From Melghirimyces algeriensis (GTDB lineage: Bacteria; Bacillota; Bacilli; Thermoactinomycetales; DSM-45169), in contig NZ_FXTI01000009.1 of NCBI RefSeq assembly GCF_900182565.1, forward strand, positions 62,001 to 126,000: DNA of 64,000 nucleotides. The letters run 5' to 3'. The notes beneath the pieces are model-generated. The model made no database searches. It was not told the DNA's origin and worked only from the letters and a program-made list of their open reading frames with translations. This document shows positions 16,113 to 25,270 of the stretch, piece by piece (positions within the stretch are counted from its first letter, which is position 1; every line of letters starts with the position of its first letter). The translations under genes and the position numbers were made by a program.

Positions 16113-17123
16113 ATGGGAAAAAAAGTTCTCTCTCTTTTACTGGTGATAACCCTTTTGGGGCATATTTGTCCTGTTACTGAATTATATGCCAGCTCAGACA
16201 ACCAATTTGAAGCGAAAAGACAGGCTCTTTTTGAAAAGGTGGAAGCACTTACCGGAGTCCCCTGGTATTTTATAGCCGCAATGGATCAATATGAACGGAA
16301 TATCCAACAGGTTCGCAAGGATCTTGAAAAAAAAGATGGCCTGGTAGCCATATCCCTTCCACCAAAAATCTGGAGTGGAGTACCCAACCCTGACCCTTAT
16401 GATACGGTTCCTGAATCCATCCAATTTTTTGGAGGAATCGGCCTGGATGGGAACAGAGATGGCAAAGCGGATATGCAGGAACCGCTTGATGTACTTTATA
16501 CAATTACCCAGTATCTTTCCCGTCACGGATTAACCCGTGATGATCTGCGCATTGGCTTGTGGGAGTTTTATCAGCATTCCACAGCCGTAGATCTCATTAC
16601 GCACTTTGCAGATATCTACGCTCATTTCGGAACGACACAATTAAATAAGAATCGGTTTATCATGCCACTTCAGTACAACTATACTTATCACAATACGTGG
16701 GGAGATCGGCGAGGATGGGGGGGACTCCGTATTCATGAAGGTACGGACATCTTTGCGGACTATGGTACTCCAGTAAGAAGTACCACTTACGGATATGTGG
16801 AGTTAAAAGGATGGAACCGTTATGGAGGATGGAGGATCGGTATTCGTGACTTAAAAAACAACTACCACTACTATGCACATCTAAGCCGCTACAACAAGAA
16901 AATCAAAAAAGGGGATATCGTAGAGCCCGGTCAGGTGATCGGCTATGTTGGCTCGTCTGGATATGGCCCCCCCGGTACATCAGGAAAATTTCCTCCACAC
17001 CTTCATTATGGAATCTACAAATTTAATGGACGAACAACGTATTCTTTTGACCCGTACCCCTATTTAAAAGCTTGGGAACGAGCCGAATACAAATTAAACA
17101 AAAACAAAAAACGTAAAAAATAA
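16113..17123 (+). CDS. lytH: Secreted M23 peptidase, LytH-like
   Basis: A 336-residue exported protein. Residues 1-26 are a signal peptide. Residues about 200-310 form an M23/LytM domain with HEGTD (His208, Asp212) and PHLHYG (His296, His298), the zinc ligands and catalytic histidine. In Bacillus, LytH is an L-Ala-D-Glu endopeptidase that trims spore cortex peptidoglycan. Position next to lipA, as in Bacillus, supports LytH rather than another M23 enzyme. The basic C-terminal tail NKNKKRKK is notable. The ribosome binding site is weak. Confidence 0.83.
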   Translation: MGKKVLSLLLVITLLGHICPVTELYASSDNQFEAKRQALFEKVEALTGVPWYFIAAMDQYERNIQQVRKDLEKKDGLVAISLPPKIWSGVPNPDPYDTVPESIQFFGGIGLDGNRDGKADMQEPLDVLYTITQYLSRHGLTRDDLRIGLWEFYQHSTAVDLITHFADIYAHFGTTQLNKNRFIMPLQYNYTYHNTWGDRRGWGGLRIHEGTDIFADYGTPVRSTTYGYVELKGWNRYGGWRIGIRDLKNNYHYYAHLSRYNKKIKKGDIVEPGQVIGYVGSSGYGPPGTSGKFPPHLHYGIYKFNGRTTYSFDPYPYLKAWERAEYKLNKNKKRKK

Positions 17124-17153
17124 AAGGCCCCAGATTTGGGACCTTTTATTTTT
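17122..17153. terminator. Terminator between lytH and the transporter genes
   Basis: AAAAGGCCCCA/TTGGGACCTTTT with a GAT loop and a T-rich tail. It overlaps the lytH stop codon at one end and the stop of the minus-strand small subunit gene at the other. Confidence 0.85.
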
Positions 17154-17262
17154 ATGCTTTTCCTTTTTTTTCAGCTTTGTAAGCAATCAATAAGAAGTAA
17201 GCAAATCCTCCCCAAAGGGTGATCGCACCGACGAGAAACATTGCCCAGGCACCAGCCGTCAT
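17152..17262 (-). CDS. MetS-type small subunit of an NSS transporter
   Basis: A 36-residue single-helix membrane peptide that begins MTAGAWAMFLVGAITLWGGF and ends with a basic KAEKKGKA tail facing the cytoplasm. It matches the MetS family, the short subunit needed for methionine/alanine import with the large MetP protein. It begins one base after the large-subunit stop, with AAGGAGGG inside the end of that gene. It is too short for standard gene callers with a length cutoff. Confidence 0.8.
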   Translation of the reverse strand: MTAGAWAMFLVGAITLWGGFAYFLLIAYKAEKKGKA

Positions 17263-17263
17263 A

Positions 17264-18778
17264 TTAAGCACCCTCCTTATCCCGAAGCGATTGATCAATG
17301 GTTTTCCACTCAATTCGTTGGAAAATAATTCCCGTAATCAATGCAGCGAGCAGAGCTCCCCATCCCATTCCCCAAATAGCGGATTGCGGGAATCCTCCAT
17401 AAGGAGCCAGCCACTCTTCCCAGATATGAACGCCTGTAATAATGATCAACATCACTGGTGTCATATATTTGACACAGAAGATCCACCAGTTTCCGATGTG
17501 AACATCAGAGACTTCATTGATATGATTTTGCAAATCTCCAACTTTTCGAGTGAACCATGCCGTAACAAGGGTCATCAGAATCGTACCGAACAGAAGACCA
17601 TACGTATTGACAAAGTGGTCTACCAGATCCAGATAGTTAATCCCACCTTTTGTCGCATAAAGAATACTGATTAAAAAGGAGATTCCACAGATCCAGTTGA
17701 CAGCTGTGGTTCGGGCCAATCCCAGTTTATCCCGAACAGCGGAGACAACCGGTTCCACCAAAGAGACAATGGAGGTTAATCCGGCAATGACGAGAGTACC
17801 GAAAAATATCACTCCAAACAGAGAATTCAGCCAAGGAAGTTGACTGATAATTTTGGGGAATACAATAAATGCCAATCCGATTCCGCCACCCACAACCTCC
17901 TGCACGTCGACACCTGATTGAACAGCAAGAAAGCCAAGCGCCCCAAAAACTCCCAAGGCCGCCATAAATTCAAACCCCGAGTTTGCCAAGGCACAGATCA
18001 ATCCGCTGTTGGCGAGGTCATCTGTTTTCTTCAGATAACTGGCATAGGTAATCATGGTTGCAAAGCCAACACTAAGAGAGAAGAAAACCTGTCCGTAAGC
18101 AGCCACCCAGACATTGGGGTCCATCAATGCACCGAAATCGGGAGTTAAAAGGGCATTCAATCCCGTTGTCGCCCCCTCAAGTGTTACTCCTCTCAAGGTG
18201 ATAATCACCATCAGCACCAATAAAACAGGCATCACAATTCGCGTTAGCCGCTCAATCCCTTTGTGCGCCTGTTGACGCATAACAAAATAAATAAAGGCCC
18301 AAATGATAACCAATGGAATCACAACGCTTAGCTGCAATCCACCAAAGTCCCAAAACCCATTCGTTTGCGCGACACCCAGGTATTGATCCAGGAAAAACTT
18401 TTCCGTATCCTGCCCCCACTGAGTACCAACCGAATACCAAGTATAGCTCATCGCCCAAGCCAGAATAATCACATAATAACTTGAAATCAAAAAGGCAACG
18501 ACGGCTTGCCACCATCCAAGCCATTCCCATTTTTTCGACAGTTTATGATAAGCAAGTGGAGCAGACCCTCGGTTTTTGTGTCCCATCGCATACTCTAACA
18601 ATAGAAGAGGAATTCCTGCCGTCAGCAATGCAACAAAATAAGGAATCAAAAAAGCCCCGCCACCATGTTCGTAAACGGTATAGGGATAACGCCAAATGTT
18701 GCCCAAACCGATTGCTGAACCGACAGCAGCCAGTATAAATCCGGCTCGACTGGTCCATTGATCTCTTATCTGTGCCAT
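17264..18778 (-). CDS. Sodium-dependent neurotransmitter-symporter-family transporter (MetP-like)
   Basis: A 504-residue inner-membrane protein with about 12 transmembrane helices. The first helix has the family signature GLGNIWRYPY (24-33) that binds substrate and sodium. It probably imports an amino acid, with methionine or alanine likely because a MetS-type small subunit follows directly. The ATG is preceded by a GGGGG-type site. It has its own upstream region of about 300 bases. Confidence 0.88.
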   Translation of the reverse strand: MAQIRDQWTSRAGFILAAVGSAIGLGNIWRYPYTVYEHGGGAFLIPYFVALLTAGIPLLLLEYAMGHKNRGSAPLAYHKLSKKWEWLGWWQAVVAFLISSYYVIILAWAMSYTWYSVGTQWGQDTEKFFLDQYLGVAQTNGFWDFGGLQLSVVIPLVIIWAFIYFVMRQQAHKGIERLTRIVMPVLLVLMVIITLRGVTLEGATTGLNALLTPDFGALMDPNVWVAAYGQVFFSLSVGFATMITYASYLKKTDDLANSGLICALANSGFEFMAALGVFGALGFLAVQSGVDVQEVVGGGIGLAFIVFPKIISQLPWLNSLFGVIFFGTLVIAGLTSIVSLVEPVVSAVRDKLGLARTTAVNWICGISFLISILYATKGGINYLDLVDHFVNTYGLLFGTILMTLVTAWFTRKVGDLQNHINEVSDVHIGNWWIFCVKYMTPVMLIIITGVHIWEEWLAPYGGFPQSAIWGMGWGALLAALITGIIFQRIEWKTIDQSLRDKEGA

Positions 18779-19062
18779 TTCGTTCCCCCCTGATACTTAA
18801 ATCCTTACCTCTACTATATTCGATTTTTTCTGAATAAATCCTCTTCTCTTACTATTTGATGCAAAATAAATAAAAATAAGTTCCATCCAAACACATCGTT
18901 ATTTGTAGGATAACAAAAGTCAGAAAATTAATAGGATAACAGACACACTCTATTGCTTTCCCCCTTTACTGTAATTATATCATTGAATTTTAACTCAATT
19001 CCATTTAATTGTCCATTCTTTTCTTATAAAAATAAATGGTTTTATACCCATATTATTCAAAG
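18779..19062. other. Intergenic promoter region with a direct repeat
   Basis: No gene is visible. The nine-base word TAGGATAAC occurs at 18906-18914 and again at 18932-18940 on the plus strand, 26 bases apart. Because it lies upstream of the minus-strand transporter, it could be a regulator site. The rest is AT-rich. Confidence 0.35.
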
Positions 19063-19083
19063 TTGCCCGTTCGTGACGGGCAA
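19063..19083 (-). terminator. Stem-loop after the glutaredoxin-like gene
   Basis: TTGCCCGT pairs with ACGGGCAA around a five-base loop, directly downstream of the minus-strand stop at 19089. The T tract after it is weak, so termination may be partial. Confidence 0.55.
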
Positions 19084-19088
19084 ACCTC

Positions 19089-19319
19089 TTACGTTTTATG
19101 GAGATATTCATTAAGTTTCTCCGGTTGCAGACCCTGAATCGCTTCTCCGTTCACAACCGTCACAGGAACTCCCAAAAAGCCCATTTCCTTCACTTCTTCC
19201 AAGTACTGCGGATTGGACCCACAATCTCTCACTTCAAATTCCACCCCATGATCACGAAGAAATCGTTTGACCAAATTACATTCCAAACAGTGGGGTTTAG
19301 AGTAGACAACCACGTTCAT
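19089..19319 (-). CDS. Glutaredoxin family protein (NrdH-like)
   Basis: A 76-residue thioredoxin-fold protein with a redox-active CLEC motif (Cys11 and Cys14), the cis-Pro loop GVPVTVVN and a C-terminal helix. It reduces disulfides or mixed disulfides in the cytoplasm; its specific partner is unknown. A third Cys in VRDCGSN is not part of the active site. The ATG is preceded by GAGGAGG. The gene stands alone, so context gives no clue to the target. Confidence 0.85.
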   Translation of the reverse strand: MNVVVYSKPHCLECNLVKRFLRDHGVEFEVRDCGSNPQYLEEVKEMGFLGVPVTVVNGEAIQGLQPEKLNEYLHKT

Positions 19320-19466
19320 TTTTTCTCCTCCTCTATCTCAAAAAGTTGCAATTACATTCTAATCGACTGCATGATCATCTATCCAGGAATTGCATTCATT
19401 ACCGTTTCAGGTCCATTCTTTGTAACTGTCCATTTGCCACATCGTGCGGGGAATTTTGTCTGCTTC

Positions 19467-19508
19467 GGACCGAACCCAGCCCTAGTGGGCACTAACACGG
19501 TTCGGTCC
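19467..19508. other. Nested perfect stem-loop of unknown role
   Basis: GGACCGAACC (19467-19476) pairs exactly with GGTTCGGTCC (19499-19508). The loop contains a second perfect stem GCCC-TAGT-GGGC (19479-19490). No T tract follows on either strand, so it is not a standard terminator. It lies in a 268-base gap without genes, between the glutaredoxin and MBL genes. Confidence 0.5.
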
Positions 19509-19587
19509 TTACAGACTCCATTGAGTAAACGATACAACGATGAAACTCGCCAAGAATCCCTATTAAACTCCAGTCAAGCGATAAGGA

Positions 19588-20529
19588 TCACTTTTTGCCC
19601 AGATAATGCTCGATTCCCTTGGCACAAACCGTTAAGTCTATGAAAAGGAGTTGGAACAAAACGTCATTCTCAGGAACCCCTTTGTTCAATAGGAATTGCT
19701 GATAATGCTCTTTCAGTCTGATCTCTATTCCTTTCGCTCCTTCTCCTGCCTTTATTGCCTGCTCACCCATTTCCATAAAGGTATCCAATTCTTTTGTCAC
19801 TTGATCATATACAACACCGGGCTTATCTGACATACCAAAATGTCCAAAGAAAATCCGCTCAACATCCCATTTTTGAAAACGGGAGATGGAAGCTTTCATC
19901 GCTTCCGGATCAAACTGATTGGGTGAAGTGGAAGGAAGATAAAAAGGGAATCCAAACACCTTTGACCGAATGTAATTTACCCCAGCGGTATCTCCTGTAA
20001 ACAATCCACGACTGATTGGATCATAAATACTGAAATGGTGAGCCGCATGTCCAGGAGAATCCAAAAATGTCAATGTCCGTTCCGGACCAATCGCTAGCGT
20101 TTCTTCATCCTTTTTGATCCGTATGCGATCTTCAGGAACCGGAAGAACCGGATCAAAAAGAGAATCAAATTGATCCCCATACACCATTCGGGCTCCCCGA
20201 ATCAACCGCGATGGATCGGCTAGATGGCGTGCCCCCCTGGGGTGCACAACCACCTGCGCGTTTGGACATTTTTCCAGAAGTAATCCCACACCCCCCGCAT
20301 GATCCAGATGGATATGGGTAACAATGATATTTCGCACATCTTCCGGTCGATGTCCCAAATCTTCCAATCCCTTCAATAGATAGGGAATGGAGATGCTGGG
20401 ACCGGTCTCCACCAGTGTCAACTCTTCTGCTTCCAGCACATATATCCCTGTTCTCTCCGGCAGTTTCAAATCATATCCATCAATCATCCGGATGTGATTT
20501 CCCCAGTCATACAAGTGAGACGACATCAT
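19588..20529 (-). CDS. MBL-fold metallo-hydrolase
   Basis: A protein of about 313 residues with the metallo-beta-lactamase fold. THIHLDHAGG gives the HxHxDH zinc motif, SPGHAAHH the third-strand histidine, FTGDTAG the bridging aspartate and FGHFG the last histidine. Substrate is unknown; hydrolases of this shape act on thioesters, lactones or phosphodiesters. Start choice is between adjacent ATG codons at 20529 and 20526 behind a GGAGGAGGGCGGAG stretch. It follows the oligopeptide permease operon by 68 bases and may be co-transcribed with it. Confidence 0.8.
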   Translation of the reverse strand: MMSSHLYDWGNHIRMIDGYDLKLPERTGIYVLEAEELTLVETGPSISIPYLLKGLEDLGHRPEDVRNIIVTHIHLDHAGGVGLLLEKCPNAQVVVHPRGARHLADPSRLIRGARMVYGDQFDSLFDPVLPVPEDRIRIKKDEETLAIGPERTLTFLDSPGHAAHHFSIYDPISRGLFTGDTAGVNYIRSKVFGFPFYLPSTSPNQFDPEAMKASISRFQKWDVERIFFGHFGMSDKPGVVYDQVTKELDTFMEMGEQAIKAGEGAKGIEIRLKEHYQQFLLNKGVPENDVLFQLLFIDLTVCAKGIEHYLGKK

Positions 20530-20597
20530 GTTCTCCGCCCTCCTCCCTGATGCTTCTTTCATCATAACGGATTCATCTCAGAATCGAAAACAATGGT

Positions 20598-21497
20598 TTA
20601 TTGTTTCATCCTAGGGTCCAAAACATCCCGAAGGCCATCCCCCAGGAGATTAAAGCCGAGAACGGTCAACATAATGGCAAGACCGGGAAAGATCATCGTC
20701 CATGGAGCCGACTGAAAAAAACCTCTGGAATCCGACAGCATTTTTCCCCATTCCGGGTCCGGCGGTTGAGCCCCCATACCGATAAAGCCAAGGGCAGCCG
20801 CTTCCAATACCGCCGTAGCAAATCCCAGTGTACCCTGAACCATAATCGGAGTCCATGAATTTGGCAAAATATGGTGAAACAAAATCCGGGTATCTTTCAT
20901 GCCGATCGCTTGTGCCGCCAATACAAAATCCTCTTGCTTCACAGCCAAAACCCGTGAACGCATCAAACGACCAAACGTGGGGATGTTAATGATGGCTATG
21001 GCATACATCGCATTCTCCAAACTGGGTCCCAACATTGCCACAATCGCAATAGCCAGAAGAATAGCCGGGAATGCCAAGAGGATATCAAAGCTCCGGGAAA
21101 TAAGCGTATCACGCCACCCACCATAATAACCAGCGATTAATCCAAGAACCGAACCGATCACAATCGACCCGGTAATGGCAAAAAATCCAACCCAAAGGGA
21201 AATACGGGCTCCGTATACCACACGGGCAAAGATATCTCGACCAAAGTCATCCGTTCCAAACCAGTGTTCAGCTGACGGAGGCTGTAACCTGGCATCCGCA
21301 TCAATCTGATTGTATCCAAAAGGAAGAAGCAATGGGGCGATGAATGCAATCAGAATGAGGAATAAAATAATTCCTCCGCCGATCATTGCGGAACGATGAT
21401 GTAACAAAGCCCGCATGGTTTCACGAAAAGGAGATTCCACCTTCTCTTGGTTCAGCTCTGTCACAGAATGTCGCTCTGTCAGGACGGGTTCATTCAT
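20598..21497 (-). CDS. Oligopeptide/dipeptide ABC transporter permease (OppC/DppC)
   Basis: A 299-residue membrane protein with an N-terminal helix (about 37-58) and a five-helix BPD_transp_1 domain. It has the OppC-type HWFGTDDFGRDIFARVVYGAR segment, and the EAA-loop lies around EAAALGFIGMGAQPP. It pairs with the OppB-like permease encoded just upstream, six bases away, to form the channel. It is the last of five genes in the transporter operon. A GGAAGGAGTG site precedes its ATG. Confidence 0.92.
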   Translation of the reverse strand: MNEPVLTERHSVTELNQEKVESPFRETMRALLHHRSAMIGGGIILFLILIAFIAPLLLPFGYNQIDADARLQPPSAEHWFGTDDFGRDIFARVVYGARISLWVGFFAITGSIVIGSVLGLIAGYYGGWRDTLISRSFDILLAFPAILLAIAIVAMLGPSLENAMYAIAIINIPTFGRLMRSRVLAVKQEDFVLAAQAIGMKDTRILFHHILPNSWTPIMVQGTLGFATAVLEAAALGFIGMGAQPPDPEWGKMLSDSRGFFQSAPWTMIFPGLAIMLTVLGFNLLGDGLRDVLDPRMKQ

Positions 21498-21503
21498 GGG
21501 TTC

Positions 21504-22514
21504 TCACTCCTTCCCGTATTGAATCCGCGGATCAATCCAGGCATACAGAAGATCAACAATCAAATTGATGAGCACAAAGATCGTTGCCACCACCAAAATT
21601 CCGGACTGAACCACGGCATAGTCCCTGGCATGAATGGCATCGTAAAGATATCGACCCACGCCAGGCCAACTGAAGATTGTCTCGGTCAGAATCGCTCCAC
21701 CCAACAATAGACCCATCTGAAGGCCAAAAACAGTCACAATAGGAATGAGAGCATTTTTTAAGGCATGTTTATAGATGATCAAAAGTTCTCCAACCCCTTT
21801 GGCACGGGCTGTTCGTATATAATCAGAACGGAGTACCTCCAGCATACTGGAACGGGTCATTCGGGCAATGATTGCCATGGGAATGGTTCCTAAGGCAACA
21901 GCAGGAAGGACCATATGTTTCAGTGCATCTTGCAAAACAACAAAATCCCCCTGGATGAGAGCATCCAAAAAATAAAAGTGCGTTACAGGCTCAAAAAACA
22001 ACCGTGAATCGAGACGTCCTGACGAGGGAAACCAAGCCAATTCCTGAGCAAATATCCATTGTTCCATCAATCCAAGCCAAAAGACCGGCATGGATACCCC
22101 GATCAAAGCAATCACCATAGACAGATAGTCTACAGAAGAATTTTGCCGCCACGCTGAAAAGATTCCCAGGTTCACTCCAAAAAAAACAGCGATTACCATA
22201 GCAAACAAAGCCAGCTCAAAAGTGGCCGCCAAATAAGGAATAATCTCTTCCGATACAGGCTGACCTGTTTGGATGGAGGTTCCCAAATCCCCCTGAAGCA
22301 AATTCTTGATATAATTGAAATATTGAATATACAAAGGATCATTTAACCCCATTTTCTCTTCCAACTGATGCAGCGCTTCCGGACTTGCCCGCTCTCCCAA
22401 TAAAGCCTTGGCAGGGCTTCCTGGAATGGCATGTACAATGAAAAAAGTGATGACCGACATACCGATCAAAACCGGGATCAGCATCAATATTCTCCGGATT
22501 GTATAAGCAATCAC
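21504..22514 (-). CDS. Oligopeptide/dipeptide ABC transporter permease (OppB/DppB)
   Basis: A 336-residue membrane protein with six helices. The N-terminus MIAYTIRRILMLIPVLIGM is typical of OppB, and the EAA-like loop LLLGGAILTETIFSWPGVG is typical of the DppB branch. It forms the translocation pore with the OppC-like protein. It lies 89 bases after the binding-protein gene. Confidence 0.92.
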   Translation of the reverse strand: MIAYTIRRILMLIPVLIGMSVITFFIVHAIPGSPAKALLGERASPEALHQLEEKMGLNDPLYIQYFNYIKNLLQGDLGTSIQTGQPVSEEIIPYLAATFELALFAMVIAVFFGVNLGIFSAWRQNSSVDYLSMVIALIGVSMPVFWLGLMEQWIFAQELAWFPSSGRLDSRLFFEPVTHFYFLDALIQGDFVVLQDALKHMVLPAVALGTIPMAIIARMTRSSMLEVLRSDYIRTARAKGVGELLIIYKHALKNALIPIVTVFGLQMGLLLGGAILTETIFSWPGVGRYLYDAIHARDYAVVQSGILVVATIFVLINLIVDLLYAWIDPRIQYGKE

Positions 22515-22603
22515 ATTTTCACCAACCTTTCGATCCCTGTGTCAATTCTTAGGGTCCGTGTGAAAAAGGCGGCATTGCCCAGTGCAACACCGCCCTTTGG
22601 AAT

Positions 22604-24211
22604 TTACTTTTGGATGTCGACTTCCGCAAGACTTTCCGTTCCTTTGGGATGGGGAACATATCCTTTTACATAGGACTGTCCAGCCAGCGGCGGGGTCGCA
22701 TACACCAACGGAACCCAGGGGGCGTCTTCATGGATGATTTCCTGCGCCTTTTGATAATACTCTGTGCGTTTGGATTGATCTGTTTCCTTTTGTGCTTCAA
22801 TCAAAATATCATGTAATTTGTCACTTTTATAAAAAGAAATATTTTGGGCCGGGATTTTGGTGTTGTCTTTATCTAACAACACATACAGGAAGTTATCCGG
22901 ATCACCATTGTCTCCAGTCCATCCGAGAAGAGCCATTTCATGCTTACCTTCTTGAGTATCCTCCAAATAACTTTGCCATTCCGGGCTGACGATCTTCGTC
23001 TTGATTCCAATCTTTTTCAAGTCGGCCTGAATATACTCCGCAATCTTTCTTCCGTCAGGCATATAGGGACGCGGTTCCGGCATGGCATAGAATTCCACTT
23101 CAAATCCGTCTTCATATCCGGCTTCTTTTAAGAGTTTTTTCGCTTTATCCAAATCATACTCATACTCCTCAACCTTGTCGTTGTATCCCCACAGAGAGGG
23201 TGGCATTGGATTTTTGGCCGGTTCTGCCAAGTTGGCATAAAAGCTTTTAATCAACCCTTTTTTGTTGACAGCATGGTTGATCGCCTGCCGCACCTTTTTC
23301 TTATGAAAAGGCTTCTTCTCCATGTTAAAAGCTAAGTAGCCGACATTATTGGGAGGACGCTTATACAGTTGCAGTTGTTTATTCTTTTCCACCCTTTTCG
23401 CATCGTCCGGATTTAATCCATCCATGACATCAATATCTCCGGATTGAAGAGCTGTCAGCCGGGCTGAATTGTCAGGGATCGATTTAAAAATGACCCGATC
23501 CAATTTTGGCAACCCTTTCTTCCAATAATCGTTGTTTTTCTCAAGGGTAATGGAATCATTCTTTTTCCAGCTCTTAAACTTAAAAGGCCCGGTACCGACT
23601 GGATGTTCTGCAAATTTACTGGGGTCCTTTTTTACCGCTTTGGGAGAGGCGATCGCAAAGGGGGACATCGCCAGATTTTGCAAAAAAGGACCTTGCGGTT
23701 TTTTCAGTGTAAACTCAACGGTGTACTCATCCACCGCCTTGACACTTTCAATAACATGCCCTTTGTCCCCTTTATACCCGCCAAACATGGAACCATAGTA
23801 GATAAAGTCATCTTTCTTGCTGCCAAGATGTTCACGATTCATCCACCGTTGGAAGTTGAAGACAACCGCTTCAGCATTAAATTTGGTACCATCATGAAAC
23901 TTCACATCATCCCGCAGCTTGAATGTCCATTTTTTTCCGTCTTCGGAATTTTTCCACTCGGTGGCCAATCCCTCTGTCACATTCATGCTATCTTTTTCAT
24001 ACTGAACCAACGTCTCCATAATATTTCCAGTCACTCGAAAGGATTCTCCATCTGTAACCAGTGCAGGGTCCAGCTTGGGAGAATCCGCACCTCGTCCATA
24101 AATCAATGTTTTTCCCTGTCCTCCTGCGCTGTTTCCCCCGCATCCGGCCAGAACTGTGGATAAAACAAACAGAAGTCCAATGATTAGAAAAGCCGATTTG
24201 CGAAACTTCAT
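22604..24211 (-). CDS. Solute-binding lipoprotein, family 5 (oligopeptide/dipeptide)
   Basis: A 535-residue lipoprotein: signal peptide, lipobox LAGC, then a mature SBP_bac_5 domain. The domain contains KFHDGTKFNAEAVVFNFQRW and the VGTGPFKFKSW hinge typical of DppA/AppA. It captures peptides, or in some relatives nickel or opines, outside the membrane and delivers them to the OppBC channel. Unusually it is the third gene, after the two ATPase genes. The distinction between peptide and other substrates cannot be made from sequence alone. Confidence 0.92.
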   Translation of the reverse strand: MKFRKSAFLIIGLLFVLSTVLAGCGGNSAGGQGKTLIYGRGADSPKLDPALVTDGESFRVTGNIMETLVQYEKDSMNVTEGLATEWKNSEDGKKWTFKLRDDVKFHDGTKFNAEAVVFNFQRWMNREHLGSKKDDFIYYGSMFGGYKGDKGHVIESVKAVDEYTVEFTLKKPQGPFLQNLAMSPFAIASPKAVKKDPSKFAEHPVGTGPFKFKSWKKNDSITLEKNNDYWKKGLPKLDRVIFKSIPDNSARLTALQSGDIDVMDGLNPDDAKRVEKNKQLQLYKRPPNNVGYLAFNMEKKPFHKKKVRQAINHAVNKKGLIKSFYANLAEPAKNPMPPSLWGYNDKVEEYEYDLDKAKKLLKEAGYEDGFEVEFYAMPEPRPYMPDGRKIAEYIQADLKKIGIKTKIVSPEWQSYLEDTQEGKHEMALLGWTGDNGDPDNFLYVLLDKDNTKIPAQNISFYKSDKLHDILIEAQKETDQSKRTEYYQKAQEIIHEDAPWVPLVYATPPLAGQSYVKGYVPHPKGTESLAEVDIQK

Positions 24212-24292
24212 CTGTCAGTTTGCCCCCTTCATCTTAATTTTGATGGTTCACCATCACCACTGCCCTTCCGTCAACACCTCCTTCACAAAATC

Positions 24293-25270
24293 TCATTTTT
24301 CCAGCAGATGACAGGCAACATAATGCTCTTCCCCATAGTCCTTAAATTCCGGTCGCACCTCTTGGCAAATATCCATTACATGGGGACACCGGGTGTGAAA
24401 AGCGCACCCTTTGGGAGGATTACTGGGAGTTGGAACATCTCCACTCAAAATGATTCGCTCCCGAACCGAATCCGGGTCCGGAACGGGAACCGCACTCAGC
24501 AACGCTTGAGTATAGGGGTGCAAAGGTTGATCATATAGTGAATCCCGATTGGCCAGTTCAACCATTCTCCCCAAATACATCACACCCACACGATCACTGA
24601 TATGGCGAACAACACTAAGGTCATGGGCAATAAAAACATAGGTTAAATCAAATGTATGCTGCAAATCTTCCAATAAGTTCAACACTTGCGATTGAATCGA
24701 AACATCCAGCGCCGATACAGGCTCATCCGCAACAATCAATTTGGGACGAACCGCCAGGGCTCGTGCAATCCCAATCCGTTGCCGTTGCCCCCCACTGAAC
24801 TGGTGAGGATATCTGCCGGCATGAGAGACGTCAAGGCCGACGACTTGCAGAAGTTCCATCACCTGTTCCTTTCTCTCAGATGCATGACCGATGCCATGTA
24901 CTTTTAGTGGTTCTTCGATGATTTCAAAGGCCGTTTTTCTCGGATTCAGAGAAGCAAAAGGGTCCTGAAAAACCATTTGAAGTTCCCGACGCATGCGACG
25001 CATCGCTTCTTTTTTCAGTCGGGTGAGTTCATTCCCCTCAAACTCCACATTCCCTGATGTAGGCTCCTCTAGGCGAAGAATCGCCCGACCGGTAGTTGAT
25101 TTTCCACATCCACTCTCTCCCACAATTCCCAGGGTTTCTCCCTTGTTAACAGAGAAAGAAACATCATCTACCGCCTTGACTTCTCCTACTTTTCTACCAA
25201 AAACCCCACCGCGGATCGGAAAGTATTTTTTTAGATTTCTTACTTCAAGTAGTGACTGTGATTGGGTCAC
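24293..25270 (-). CDS. Oligopeptide ABC transporter ATPase (OppF/DppF)
   Basis: A protein of about 325 residues with Walker A GESGCGKST, signature FSGGQRQR and Walker B LIVADEP. It ends with the oligopeptide-type C-terminal domain carrying CAFHTRCPHVMDIC, a cysteine cluster that can hold an iron-sulfur centre in DppD/OppD relatives. A GTG at 25270 is favoured because AAAGGGGG lies nine bases upstream; ATG codons at 25279 and 25297 are alternatives with poorer spacing. The gene overlaps the end of the OppD-like gene, showing coupling. Confidence 0.9.
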   Translation of the reverse strand: MTQSQSLLEVRNLKKYFPIRGGVFGRKVGEVKAVDDVSFSVNKGETLGIVGESGCGKSTTGRAILRLEEPTSGNVEFEGNELTRLKKEAMRRMRRELQMVFQDPFASLNPRKTAFEIIEEPLKVHGIGHASERKEQVMELLQVVGLDVSHAGRYPHQFSGGQRQRIGIARALAVRPKLIVADEPVSALDVSIQSQVLNLLEDLQHTFDLTYVFIAHDLSVVRHISDRVGVMYLGRMVELANRDSLYDQPLHPYTQALLSAVPVPDPDSVRERIILSGDVPTPSNPPKGCAFHTRCPHVMDICQEVRPEFKDYGEEHYVACHLLEK

